From the NCBI GenBank assembly GCA_041391765.1, contig JAWKNJ010000021.1, positions 46,689 through 110,688 of the forward strand: a stretch of 64,000 nt of DNA, written 5' to 3'. Every line of letters begins with the position of its first letter. The first letter of the stretch is position 1. A model generated the notes under the pieces. The model made no database searches. It saw only the letters and a program-made list of their open reading frames with translations, and was not told the DNA's origin. Source of the stretch: SHAN690 sp041391765. GTDB taxonomy: Bacteria > Bacteroidota > Bacteroidia > Flavobacteriales_G > Salibacteraceae. Below are positions 49,725-58,250 of the stretch, piece after piece. Made by a program: the position numbers and the translations under genes.

Positions 49725-50338
49725 TCACACCCGAACAAGCCACACTGAATAATGCAGCCACTAATGGTGCTGATCAACAATATGGAGCAAGTGGAAATTT
49801 TCAGTCCTGCCTCCGGAAGCTATTCCATCAAAATCAAGGTCATTGGACCCGTTCGGCCCTCAGGAAATACTTTCTTTAGTGTATTGGTTCGAGCCGGTGA
49901 ACTGGTTTTGACGTATCCGGGTTGGGGGCGAACATTTGATTCCGTTCACACAGGAGATACGTTGATTCGCCTTATCAAACTGGCGATTTGAGTATTGAGT
50001 ACAGCTTGAACGGTGTCTTCGGACAAATATTTTCGAGCTCTCAGTGCCGGTTTCCCAAGCATAAGGAATGGCTCACTATTCACCGCTCTGGAAATTATCG
50101 CGTTCGGCTAACTTATGGGTCTGAAGTGGTCACCTCGATAACTTCACGTCATTGGACGTCCGTCTAATTTGAACTTTGAATTTTCAAGTGTCCAGACTCG
50201 ATTGGTCTGACATGGAATTCCGTGAGCCAAGCCACAGGTTATATTGTTTACCGGCTTGAAGTCAGAAATACATGGAAGAAATAGGGACTAACGACAAACC
50301 ACTTTGTTGATTATACTGCCAACCCATTTTCTACCCAG
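49725..50338 (+). pseudogene. Frameshift-dense segment joining the two parts of the S8 protease gene
   Basis: Pieces of one protein can be read here in changing frames. They include TPEQATLNNAATNGAD, NNMEQVEIFSPASGSYSIKIK, PFGPQE, VYWFEPVN, GELVLTYP, DLSIEYSLNG, NYRVRLTYGSEVVTS, NLNFEFSSVQT, GLTWNSVSQATGYIVYRL (a fibronectin type III strand pattern) and TNHFVDYTANPFSTQ. At least ten single-base shifts are needed in about 600 bases. The amino-acid signal is intact between shifts, which fits either poor sequence quality or very recent inactivation. Confidence 0.75.
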
Positions 50339-51787
50339 TTGTGGTACAGTGTGGCAGCAATGGGCCCTAACGATGCAACGGGCAAGCGGATGGATGCCGA
50401 ACAAAAGCCAGCTGGTATCTTCGAATGCATAATAAACACGGATGCTGCCATTGTTCATTTATCTCCCGAGCAAGGAAGCTACAGGGATTGTTTTGGTGAT
50501 AGCATGCCGCTGGCGTTAACCTTGAGAAATATGGCCGTCCAGCCCATTAACTCCGCAACCGTTCATATCAACTCAAGCAGCGGACAAGCATTCAATGAAA
50601 CATTCGCGTTGAATTTGATCGCTGGAGATTCAATCAATCTAGTCATGACCCAACCGCTGGCGTTGCTTTCCACTTTCGACACTGTCTTTGCCCGAGTCGA
50701 TGTGGCACAAGATGGCAATTCACACAATGACACCATTATCCATATATATCAATTCCCTGCATCAGCGCTGACGATTCCAAAAGTGACTGAAGACTTTGAA
50801 TCCTTTGCAAACTGTTCAATGGATCCGCTCTGCGAAACCATTGAGTGTTCGATAGGAAATGGATGGTTCAACGAGAAAAATGGAGAGGCGGATGATATAG
50901 ATTGGCGAGTTAGTAGCGGAGTTACTCCGACCGAATTCACAGGACCTGTCACAGACCATACGACTGGCAGCTCAAATGGAAAATACATCTATTTGGAATC
51001 AAGCGACTGTTATTTCAAAACGGCCATGCTGACAAGTCCGTGCATCGATCTAGATGATGCCACCACACCCACTCTGACGTTTTGGTATCACATGCATGGT
51101 GGATCGGTTGGTTCATTGAATGTCGATGTCTTGGACAGTTCAGGGTGGAACCTCAATATTTTCAACTTATACGGGGAGCAAGGTTCGGAATGGAAATTTG
51201 CCTCAGTGGATCTCAGCGCGTTCACCGGCCAAATCATTGTGATTCGGTTCCGAGGAACAACCGGAAACGGTTTCCAAAGTGACATCGCCTTGGACGATAT
51301 CGGCATCACCCATCCTCCGGTTTCAAAGTTTGCCTACTCTATTCAGCTGGATGGACTGACTGTTGACTTCGTTGACCTGAGTACCTATGCCGACACTATG
51401 ACCTTTGAAACTGGTGACGGATTCACCTATGGAAGTCTCCCATTGAGCCATAGTTATGCACAAGCTCAGGGTTACTTGGTGAAGCAAACTGTGTTCAATC
51501 AATTTGGTTCTGACGCATCCATACAAGCCCTTTCAACATTGGGTATCGAAGCCAGGAATAACGACATATACGTGTTCCCAAATCCGGCATCAGATGAACT
51601 TCATCTGAAAATGAATTTCCCAATTCAAAATATGGAAATATTCTCATCAACAGGTGAACTGGTTAGGAAGATGAACATTGAGAGCGCTTCAAACCAACTT
51701 GACCTCAACGTTTTACATATTGAATCGGGCTACTATATAATTCGAGTGAATGGAACCTCGTTGATTCCACTCTCAGTCATTCATTAG
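50339..51787 (+). CDS. 3' part of the S8 protease gene with T9SS sorting domain
   Basis: The open frame of 482 codons continues the interrupted product (QLWYSVAAMGPNDATGKR...). It has a beta-sandwich segment (RDCFGDSMPLALTLRNMAVQPINSATVHINSSSG), a concanavalin/MAM-like domain (EDFESFANC...WFNEKNGEADDIDWRVSSG...SDCYFKTAMLTSPCIDLDDATTPTLTFWYHMHG...LDDIG) and the C-terminal sorting domain (IYVFPNPASDELHLKM...SGYYIIRV). The TTG at its start is not a credible initiation site. It is the C-terminal half of the protease above. Confidence 0.8.
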   Translation: MWYSVAAMGPNDATGKRMDAEQKPAGIFECIINTDAAIVHLSPEQGSYRDCFGDSMPLALTLRNMAVQPINSATVHINSSSGQAFNETFALNLIAGDSINLVMTQPLALLSTFDTVFARVDVAQDGNSHNDTIIHIYQFPASALTIPKVTEDFESFANCSMDPLCETIECSIGNGWFNEKNGEADDIDWRVSSGVTPTEFTGPVTDHTTGSSNGKYIYLESSDCYFKTAMLTSPCIDLDDATTPTLTFWYHMHGGSVGSLNVDVLDSSGWNLNIFNLYGEQGSEWKFASVDLSAFTGQIIVIRFRGTTGNGFQSDIALDDIGITHPPVSKFAYSIQLDGLTVDFVDLSTYADTMTFETGDGFTYGSLPLSHSYAQAQGYLVKQTVFNQFGSDASIQALSTLGIEARNNDIYVFPNPASDELHLKMNFPIQNMEIFSSTGELVRKMNIESASNQLDLNVLHIESGYYIIRVNGTSLIPLSVIH

Positions 51788-51824
51788 CAATTTTACGGCT
51801 GATCTTCTTGTGTTGGAATTGAGG

Positions 51825-51832
51825 CTATATTT
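51825..51832 (+). promoter_or_regulatory. -7 element (TATATTTG) before the DUF2147 gene
   Basis: TATATTTG fits TAnnTTTG, 49 bases before the ATG at 51882; a TTG lies 15 bases upstream, shorter than ideal. Confidence 0.4.
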
Positions 51833-51881
51833 GATAGCTTAAGGAAAAATCATTTCTTTACCTATTCTAAAATTGAAGGCA

Positions 51882-52307
51882 ATGAAACTCACTCTGGCTA
51901 CACTACTAACCTGTATCTGGTGTCTTGCGGGCGTTGCTCAAAAGGCCGATGACATATTGGGTGTGTGGTACAATCAAGAGAAAACCGCAAAGGTTGAGAT
52001 ATTCAAAAAGTCCGATAAATATTTCGGTAAAATTGTTTGGCTGGACGAGCCTTTGCGCGATGGAAAGCCAAAACTTGACATCAACAATGAAGAAGAATCA
52101 CTTCGCTCTCGCCCGGTTATGGGCTTGCAGATTTTGAATGACTTTGAATGGGATGATGATGAATGGGATGACGGTACCATTTATGACCCCAAGAATGGCG
52201 AAACGTATTCTTGCTATATTACGAAAGAAGGGAACAAACTAAATGTAAGAGGCTATATCGGAATTTCCATCATTGGAAGAACCGCCACTTGGACAAAGGC
52301 CGAATAA
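51882..52307 (+). CDS. DUF2147 family exported protein
   Basis: From ATG 51882 (MKLTLATLLTCIWCLAGVAQ, a signal peptide) the 141-residue product has the DUF2147 pattern: DDILGVWYNQEKTAKVEIFKKSDKYFGKIVWL, MGLQILNDFEWDDDEWDDGTIYDPKNGETYSCYI and LNVRGYIGISIIGRTATW. This beta-barrel family is periplasmic with no settled function. A TTG at 51873 is possible but less likely. The 205-residue exported protein follows after 16 bases, so both probably share a transcript. Confidence 0.88.
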   Translation: MKLTLATLLTCIWCLAGVAQKADDILGVWYNQEKTAKVEIFKKSDKYFGKIVWLDEPLRDGKPKLDINNEEESLRSRPVMGLQILNDFEWDDDEWDDGTIYDPKNGETYSCYITKEGNKLNVRGYIGISIIGRTATWTKAE

Positions 52308-52323
52308 TCGATAATCTGAATTA

Positions 52324-52941
52324 ATGAAAAAGATCACTGCTGTTGTTATTTTCTGTGTTTCTGTGTCTTATGGGTTTACCCAGAAAGTGGCCGGTATGGC
52401 TAATGTCATACACGGAAAAATCGTATTTATTGAAGCGAACCCTGCGCAACAATATCGTCACCAAGGAACCATCGAATGCTCTATAGCGGCCCCAGACAAT
52501 TTTGAGCGCATGATGTATCACATGATTGAAAAAAAGGCACTTAAGGAAAGTGCCGAATCAGAAGAGCATGAGGAAATAGAGTACGATGCATTGATTTTTC
52601 GACCGGGTACAGGTTTTTGTAAGGCTGATCTGATTCAATTCTATTCCGAAGATGGCCGCAAAAGATCAAGGCGTGATGGTGAAGAAGTGAATGAAAATTT
52701 TAGAAAGTCAGAAACCGTTTTGCACAAAGGAGTTAACCTTTTTGTTGAAAACACGCCTACGGCCAAATTTACGTTACTAGGCAAGCTAGAAATGCCTCAA
52801 AATTTTGAGACCGAGAAATATGAAGAGATGTTGGATCAAATGATCATGTCCGCCAGAGAAACTTATCCTGAAATGAATGGTATTGTATTCAAGCCTGGAA
52901 GCCAGTTTCGCAAAGCGGATATCATTAAAATCGAACAATAG
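52324..52941 (+). CDS. Exported protein with an internal duplication (205 aa)
   Basis: After a signal peptide (MKKITAVVIFCVSVSYGFTQ) the protein contains two related units. The first is GTIECSIAAPDNFERMMYHMIEKKALKE followed by EYDALIFRPGTGFCKADLIQF; the second is GKLEMPQNFETEKYEEMLDQMIMSARETYPEMNGIVFKPGSQFRKADIIKI. Both end (A/G)(L/I)(I/V)F(R/K)PG..F.KAD.I, so a domain was duplicated. The two units are separated by a basic stretch (EDGRKRSRRDGEEV). No known family was recognised. Confidence 0.75.
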   Translation: MKKITAVVIFCVSVSYGFTQKVAGMANVIHGKIVFIEANPAQQYRHQGTIECSIAAPDNFERMMYHMIEKKALKESAESEEHEEIEYDALIFRPGTGFCKADLIQFYSEDGRKRSRRDGEEVNENFRKSETVLHKGVNLFVENTPTAKFTLLGKLEMPQNFETEKYEEMLDQMIMSARETYPEMNGIVFKPGSQFRKADIIKIEQ

Positions 52942-52986
52942 CAAACTCCTTCAACGTTTATTGCGTCTGATACATACTAACTTGGT

Positions 52987-53538
52987 GTGATCACAGAGAA
53001 TGTCATAAAAGGGTGTCTGAAAGACGATCGGAAGTCCCAGAGGATCGTTTATGAGACTTATTACCCTTTGATGCTCGCCATCGTCAGGCGATACATTCGG
53101 GATGACGAAGAGGTGCTTGACGTATTGAACCAAGGCTTCATCAAGGTTTTCAAGAAAATTGATCAATACCATTTTGAGAATTCATTTGAAGGTTGGTGCA
53201 AACGCATTGTTATCAATACAGCGCTAGACCATCTCAGATCATCCAAGCGATACCGCGACTTTTTTGCATTCGATGCCATCATGCCGTCTTATCAGGTTTA
53301 CAACGATGGCTTAAATGATATGTCCATTGATGAACTTATGTCCATCATCGACACTATATCTCCGGTCAGTAAACTTGTCTTCAACATGTTCGCAATTGAT
53401 GGCTATAGCCACAAGGAGATTGCTGAAGCATTGAATATTTCAGTTGGAACATCAAAGTGGCATTTGTCATCCGCCAGGAAGCAGATTCAAGCTAAGATTA
53501 AGCTTGCCTACCCAGATGTTCAATTCGCATATGGCTAA
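52987..53538 (+). CDS. ECF-type RNA polymerase sigma factor
   Basis: The 183-residue sigma-70 factor starts with GTG. Region 2 (YETYYPLMLAIVRRYIRDDEEVLDVLNQGFIKVFKKIDQYHFENSFEGWCKRIVINTALDHLR) and region 4 (DTISPVSKLVFNMFAIDGYSHKEIAEALNISVGTSKWHLSSARKQI) are both complete, with no region 1 or 3, so it is an extracytoplasmic-function factor. Its stop overlaps the ATG of the next gene, whose product carries a membrane helix and a barrel and is the likely anti-sigma partner. Confidence 0.92.
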   Translation: MITENVIKGCLKDDRKSQRIVYETYYPLMLAIVRRYIRDDEEVLDVLNQGFIKVFKKIDQYHFENSFEGWCKRIVINTALDHLRSSKRYRDFFAFDAIMPSYQVYNDGLNDMSIDELMSIIDTISPVSKLVFNMFAIDGYSHKEIAEALNISVGTSKWHLSSARKQIQAKIKLAYPDVQFAYG

Positions 53539-54907
53539 ACATCAGCACGAAATAGATAAAGTATTCCGCGATCGTTTTGAGGGATTTAAGGATCATTCTC
53601 AGAATGCTGATCTTGGATGGCTGCGCTTAGAATCCGAACTCAATAACGCTACTAATGTTGCAAGGCAGGACTCCCTTAGCTCAGGTCTTAAAACAACTGT
53701 TTGGCTAAAGATTGCCGCTTCAGTTGCTGGCATTGCGTTAGTCACAGTTGCCTTTCTTGAGCTATCTAACTCAAAAACATCGTCCGCAGACTCTTCAGTT
53801 GTAGCAGCAGAAACGAGCACTTCGAGTGCATATCATGAAGGGAGTTTTGTCCCTAACAGCCAAACTGAATCGTCTAGAGCAACTGCCTCAGATTTAGCGA
53901 TTGGCCATACGACTCAAAAGGTGTTGACTGCAAGTGATTCTCGACCTGGGGAAGCCATTGGCAACAATTCCAACTATTTGACGAAGATTTCGGTCAATTC
54001 CCGTACGGCAAATTCCCACTCTACTCACAGCTTAGTTGACCTTGCTACTTCACATGCCTCCACCGAAGAAACAACAGTGGAAAAAGACGCGTTCTTTTCC
54101 AGTCAAAACTCGGAATCCAGCCGGAACATCGTTCCGCTTAATCTGATGGATTGCTTCAAATCCTACGAATATCAATCTGCATTGTTGGAGCGCGAATTTC
54201 CTAAGATCGAGGACCCTACCATTGATGCTTGGAATAGCAGCCTTGCTGTTTATGCTCGTGTCGCGGCTAGAACCGGAACAGGCGAATCAAACTCGTATGA
54301 GATAAAAGCATCCCCAAAACTTAATCCATTATTGTCGATAGGGCTTGGATACGCGCTGTCCGATCGTTCATTCATCACAGTTGAACTCGGTTGGCTTCGC
54401 AAGTCAGGGAATGGCATTGAACGTGCAAGACAAATCAACGTTTCCAGCTTTGTTAATTCCATTTCCGGCAGTAACTCCACCGATGTCAACCAACTCATTG
54501 TTCACGAAGGGCTGATTGCAACGCGCCTTGATTACATGCACATTCCAGTGGCCTATCATCAACTGCTCTCCAACTTGCCTGTTTTTTCAGATAAGTGGAA
54601 CGTTTCACTAGGAGGATACACAGATATTCTGCTAACCGCAGATAACGAGGCTTACATTATCTACAACAGCGAAGAATACAAACTAAATCCCCTAACAAAG
54701 GCCGGGAATAATGTTGTTGGTTTGAACCGTGTACGCTTTGGATTCTTCACTGGACTTGAACGTCAGATAAGTGAGCGGATTGTAGCGAATGCGACCATTA
54801 CATTTCCTCCATTCAACAGTGCTGTAGATGCTAATTCTGATTATCAGGAATTTGATCAGGCCAACAAACCCCTTGATCTTCAATTAGGTCTTAAGTTTCA
54901 CCTCTAA
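53531..54907 (+). CDS. Membrane-anchored protein with C-terminal outer-membrane beta-barrel, putative anti-sigma factor
   Basis: I start at ATG 53531, which overlaps the sigma-factor stop by eight bases; a longer frame from 53444 runs inside the sigma gene. The 458-residue protein has a cytoplasmic head (about 1-55; KVFRDRFEGFKDHSQNADLGWLRLESELN), a membrane helix (about 56-78; VWLKIAASVAGIALVTVAFLEL), a long Ser/Thr-rich linker (about 80-210) and a beta-barrel-like C-terminus (from about 230: LNPLLSIGLGYALSDRSFITVELGW...LDLQLGLKFHL). The head would bind the sigma factor and the barrel would sit in the outer membrane. That spanning layout is inference from sequence. Confidence 0.8.
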   Translation: MAKHQHEIDKVFRDRFEGFKDHSQNADLGWLRLESELNNATNVARQDSLSSGLKTTVWLKIAASVAGIALVTVAFLELSNSKTSSADSSVVAAETSTSSAYHEGSFVPNSQTESSRATASDLAIGHTTQKVLTASDSRPGEAIGNNSNYLTKISVNSRTANSHSTHSLVDLATSHASTEETTVEKDAFFSSQNSESSRNIVPLNLMDCFKSYEYQSALLEREFPKIEDPTIDAWNSSLAVYARVAARTGTGESNSYEIKASPKLNPLLSIGLGYALSDRSFITVELGWLRKSGNGIERARQINVSSFVNSISGSNSTDVNQLIVHEGLIATRLDYMHIPVAYHQLLSNLPVFSDKWNVSLGGYTDILLTADNEAYIIYNSEEYKLNPLTKAGNNVVGLNRVRFGFFTGLERQISERIVANATITFPPFNSAVDANSDYQEFDQANKPLDLQLGLKFHL

Positions 54908-56097
54908 AAGGTTCTGACCTTGTTTTTACTCTTCTTGGCTCGCTTGAACTGAAGACTAGGAGCCTTGAACTTTTTCTTTTTGTTCTTGATCCTATCGTTT
55001 TTATATGATTTCGCCTTTTTTTCGCGATTTCGCCTCTTGTGAGTCTTATCCCTGCCTTTATCAAAACTCTTAGCCTTCTTTTTCTTTTTGGGCTTAAACT
55101 CCTTGTTAGAAATACCTTTTGTAAACGTGTGGCTCAGCGTCAATTGGGTGAACACATAAGTGTCATTACTCTTGCTTCCCCCTCTCGGCTGATTTTCCGT
55201 GTACCATTCTCTGTTAGGCACATTATCAAGCAATACGCTTGGATTTGCCATAACGCCTGCCAGCTTTCCTCGACTTGATACGATCGCATCATTGTCATAA
55301 AAATACCCACTGGCGTCATCTACGTAATCAGTTGTTGTCCAACGGTATCCTATGTCAATCCCAATCTTATAGTTGTAGTTTAAGAGATACGTAACTCCGC
55401 CCCCCATTGGAAAAGCGAGAGCAATACGCTTATAAGGATTAGGTCCTCCAGGAAGGCCTTGACCCTCCGTCCCGAGCGGTTTCAACGCATACCACTTATC
55501 TCCCAATTTACCCTTTGGATTAAATATGAACGCCCCTGCCCCAATGGAGCCATAAAGACCAAATCTATTGCCGTCAAAAAGGTGGGTTGTGCGAGCGCCC
55601 ATGAAGTGAATCGTCTTGGGTTTCAAAATGTGAAACTCATAGCTTCCCGAGACTTCAATTATGGGAGATTTAAAATTGAGATTTCTATACCTGCGATTAG
55701 GGTAGCTGGTTACTTCATCTGTTCCCCGAACCCTAGCATATGTAGCGGTTCCTCGAATGGCGTGAAACTCGCGAACATAATATCTTGCTCCTGCGGTAAT
55801 GCTATATCGTGATTGGGTAGGGTCTAAATCATAAAGCAGAGGCTTACCTGGGCCATCCTGTCCTCCTAAGTCGCCAAGAAAAAAGCTTGCACCAACACCG
55901 ATTAGATATTCTGTCCTGTTTGCCTTCCAATCTGTTGATTGCTCTTTGAGCTTCGGTTCTTTATATAATCTGATCTGCTTTCCCTCATCTTTCACGCGTG
56001 GCTCTTTGCCAAAATTTGGCTTTTGCGCATTGAAGAATTGAAAAGCAAATACAGCCGATATGGTAAGGATGAGCGATCTCACTGGTATGAATTCCAA
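54904..56097 (-). CDS. DUF6089 family outer-membrane protein with a very basic C-terminal tail
   Basis: The 397-residue protein has a signal peptide (VRSLILTISAVFAFQFFNA) and a DUF6089-type barrel (TEYLIGVGASFFLGDLGGQDG...SITAGARYYVREFHAIRGTATYARVRGTDE...MGGGVTYLLNYNYKIGIDIGYRWTTTDYVDDASG...TQLTLSHTF). After the barrel comes an unusual tail of about 65 residues, almost half Lys and Arg (KPKKKKKAKSF, KRRNREKKAKSYK, KNKKKKFKAPSLQFKRAKK). The tail would lie in the periplasm or outside and may bind peptidoglycan, polysaccharide or nucleic acid. A valine GTG start five codons in is possible. It converges on the anti-sigma gene. Confidence 0.82.
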   Translation of the reverse strand: MEFIPVRSLILTISAVFAFQFFNAQKPNFGKEPRVKDEGKQIRLYKEPKLKEQSTDWKANRTEYLIGVGASFFLGDLGGQDGPGKPLLYDLDPTQSRYSITAGARYYVREFHAIRGTATYARVRGTDEVTSYPNRRYRNLNFKSPIIEVSGSYEFHILKPKTIHFMGARTTHLFDGNRFGLYGSIGAGAFIFNPKGKLGDKWYALKPLGTEGQGLPGGPNPYKRIALAFPMGGGVTYLLNYNYKIGIDIGYRWTTTDYVDDASGYFYDNDAIVSSRGKLAGVMANPSVLLDNVPNREWYTENQPRGGSKSNDTYVFTQLTLSHTFTKGISNKEFKPKKKKKAKSFDKGRDKTHKRRNREKKAKSYKNDRIKNKKKKFKAPSLQFKRAKKSKNKVRTF

Positions 56098-56204
56098 AGA
56101 CGTAAATCCGTTACGAATGTAAGGGAGAATTCACTCAGTGATCTTGCTCGATCTCTTAACTCCTTGGAATACACGCAATCGTCTTATGTTCGCGTTTCAA
56201 TTAT

Positions 56205-58250
56205 ATGAGGAATAAACACCCAGTATTACTTGTTGCCATATTCAGCATTATGGCTGCTGAAGCGGTGAGCCAAATATCGAATGTTGCTAAAAGCGCTGAA
56301 GAATTGGCAGGGCATATAAAGGCATCTGAAAGTGAAGAGGACAAATTGAACTTGCTGGATTCTCTGGAATCAGTTCTCGACAGGCTCCCCGATTCGCTTT
56401 ACATGAAATATGCCTTCGAAATAGGTAGCGCATATCGTGAACTACATCACTACAATCTTGCCTCGGACATATACGAGCGACTGGCGAAGAAAACGGAACT
56501 TTCCAAGGATCTCAAAAACCGGGCTCGCGCGCTTTACTATCAGGGCGTGGCATTAAATAATGTTGGTATTCAGAATCGAGCATTGGAATCACTGTTCCAA
56601 GCTCTGACAATTTCCGATAACCTTCACGACAATGATCGCTCTTGTTTGATTTATACGCAAATAGGCATTGTGAAGAAGGATCAGGGTTTGTTGGACGAAG
56701 CGATCGCCTACTTTGACAAAGCGCTTGAAATAGCCATCTTGATTGAGGATGAGAGCAGAGTTGCCTCGTTATACAACAACATTGGGTCCTCTCATAAACT
56801 TAAGCAAGACTACGCACGAGCTAAAGAATTTTTTCTTCTCGCACTCGAAATCAACAAACGAATTGGAAACGAGCAGAACCTAAGCTACAACTACAATAAT
56901 ATAGCAAACATTTATGAGGAGACTGGTGACTTAGAAAGTGCCATCATCTACCATGATAAGAGTATAGAATTAAAAAAAATCCTGAGGGATAAACCAAGCC
57001 TTGCTGTGAGTTACAGCAATATTGCCTTGGTTTATTTGAAAATGGGTAAAGAAGATGTGGCCTTGAACTACGTGGAACAAGGATTGGAGTTGGCTCAGAA
57101 GTACCAAACCGCATCCATATTGCCCATTTTATATGGTCAAAAGGCTTTGCTGGTATCCAAAAAAGGGGACTTCAAGAGTGCATTTGAAATAATGCAGCGT
57201 CTTGAGAAACACAAGGACAGCATAGCCAGCGCTGATAAGCAATCCGTTATCAATGAGCTTGAAGCCCGATATGAGCGGCAACTGATTCTAAATGAGAATG
57301 AAATTCTCAAAAAGGACATAGAGATTTCTGAATCTGAGCTTTATAGAAAAGACGCCTTTTTGGTGTTTTTGATCGTATGCGTAGCCATGTTGCTTTTGGT
57401 TTTGTTTATGTATTACAAGTCCTATAAAAGAAGGAGCGAGGCCAACAAAAAACTCCAGGAACAAAATGACGCCATCAAAGCCCAGAAGGATAGAATAGAG
57501 GTGCAAAAGAGACGAATCGAAGAATCCACCTTAAGTCTTGAGCAGGCACGAAAAGACAAGGAAGTGTTCTTTTCTACCATAAGTCATGACATGCGTGGCC
57601 CAATCAGTGCAATAAGTTCCATCGTAAAAATGCTAAAACAAGAAGAACTGGTTGGCTTGAATGATGAGCTTCAGGTATTAGACTACTCATCTCGAACGCT
57701 AAACTCTTTGGTAGAGGATATTCTCGATTTTTCGAACCTTGAGTCCGGAAGACTACAGATAGAGCAGAAGACTTTTAACATTATTGATCTGCTGAACGAA
57801 ATCGTAAAATCCTTCGAATTCATATCCAATGAAAAGGAAGTGGACTTAATTACTGATTTTCAGGTGCCAAATGAAAATGTTTTAGGTGATCCAAGACGTA
57901 TCAGCCAAGTGGTGTTTAACTTGCTTGGAAACGCCTTTAAATTCACTCGTGAGGGGTATGTAAAGCTCACTCTTCGAATTGAAGAAGAAGACTCCTCAGC
58001 ACCTTATTTCATTTTAAAAGTGATTGATACGGGTGTCGGTATACCAGCATCAAAGTTGGAAGTGATCTTCAACAAATTTGAACAGGCTAATAATGAAATT
58101 TACAAGGACTTTGGAGGTAGCGGATTAGGCTTATACATTTCAAAGCAGCTCATAGAGCAAATGGGTGGTCTAATAAACGTAACAAGCAAATTAGGGGAGG
58201 GGACCGAGTTTACCATCTCCTTGAATATGCCAATTGTTACGCGCTCTTAA
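56205..58250 (+). CDS. TPR-containing sensor histidine kinase
   Basis: The 681-residue kinase starts with a signal-like helix, then about seven TPR units (about residues 70-340; GVALNNVGIQNRALESLFQALTI, LYNNIGSSHKLKQDYARAKEFFLLALEI, NIANIYEETGDLESAIIYHDKSIEL). A membrane helix (about 383-404) is followed by a coiled coil (KKLQEQNDAIKAQKDRIEVQKRRIEES). The HisKA box FFSTISHDMRGP carries His461, and the ATPase has FNLLGNAFKFT (N box), VIDTGVGIP and GSGLGLYISKQL. There is no receiver domain here, so a separate regulator is needed. The TPR part would sense a periplasmic partner. Its stop overlaps that of the convergent metallophosphoesterase. Confidence 0.93.
   Translation: MRNKHPVLLVAIFSIMAAEAVSQISNVAKSAEELAGHIKASESEEDKLNLLDSLESVLDRLPDSLYMKYAFEIGSAYRELHHYNLASDIYERLAKKTELSKDLKNRARALYYQGVALNNVGIQNRALESLFQALTISDNLHDNDRSCLIYTQIGIVKKDQGLLDEAIAYFDKALEIAILIEDESRVASLYNNIGSSHKLKQDYARAKEFFLLALEINKRIGNEQNLSYNYNNIANIYEETGDLESAIIYHDKSIELKKILRDKPSLAVSYSNIALVYLKMGKEDVALNYVEQGLELAQKYQTASILPILYGQKALLVSKKGDFKSAFEIMQRLEKHKDSIASADKQSVINELEARYERQLILNENEILKKDIEISESELYRKDAFLVFLIVCVAMLLLVLFMYYKSYKRRSEANKKLQEQNDAIKAQKDRIEVQKRRIEESTLSLEQARKDKEVFFSTISHDMRGPISAISSIVKMLKQEELVGLNDELQVLDYSSRTLNSLVEDILDFSNLESGRLQIEQKTFNIIDLLNEIVKSFEFISNEKEVDLITDFQVPNENVLGDPRRISQVVFNLLGNAFKFTREGYVKLTLRIEEEDSSAPYFILKVIDTGVGIPASKLEVIFNKFEQANNEIYKDFGGSGLGLYISKQLIEQMGGLINVTSKLGEGTEFTISLNMPIVTRS

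Noticed and set aside
53444..53530. Upstream start of the anti-sigma-like protein
   Set aside because: This extension lies inside the sigma-factor gene in another frame; ATG 53531 gives the usual stop-start overlap.
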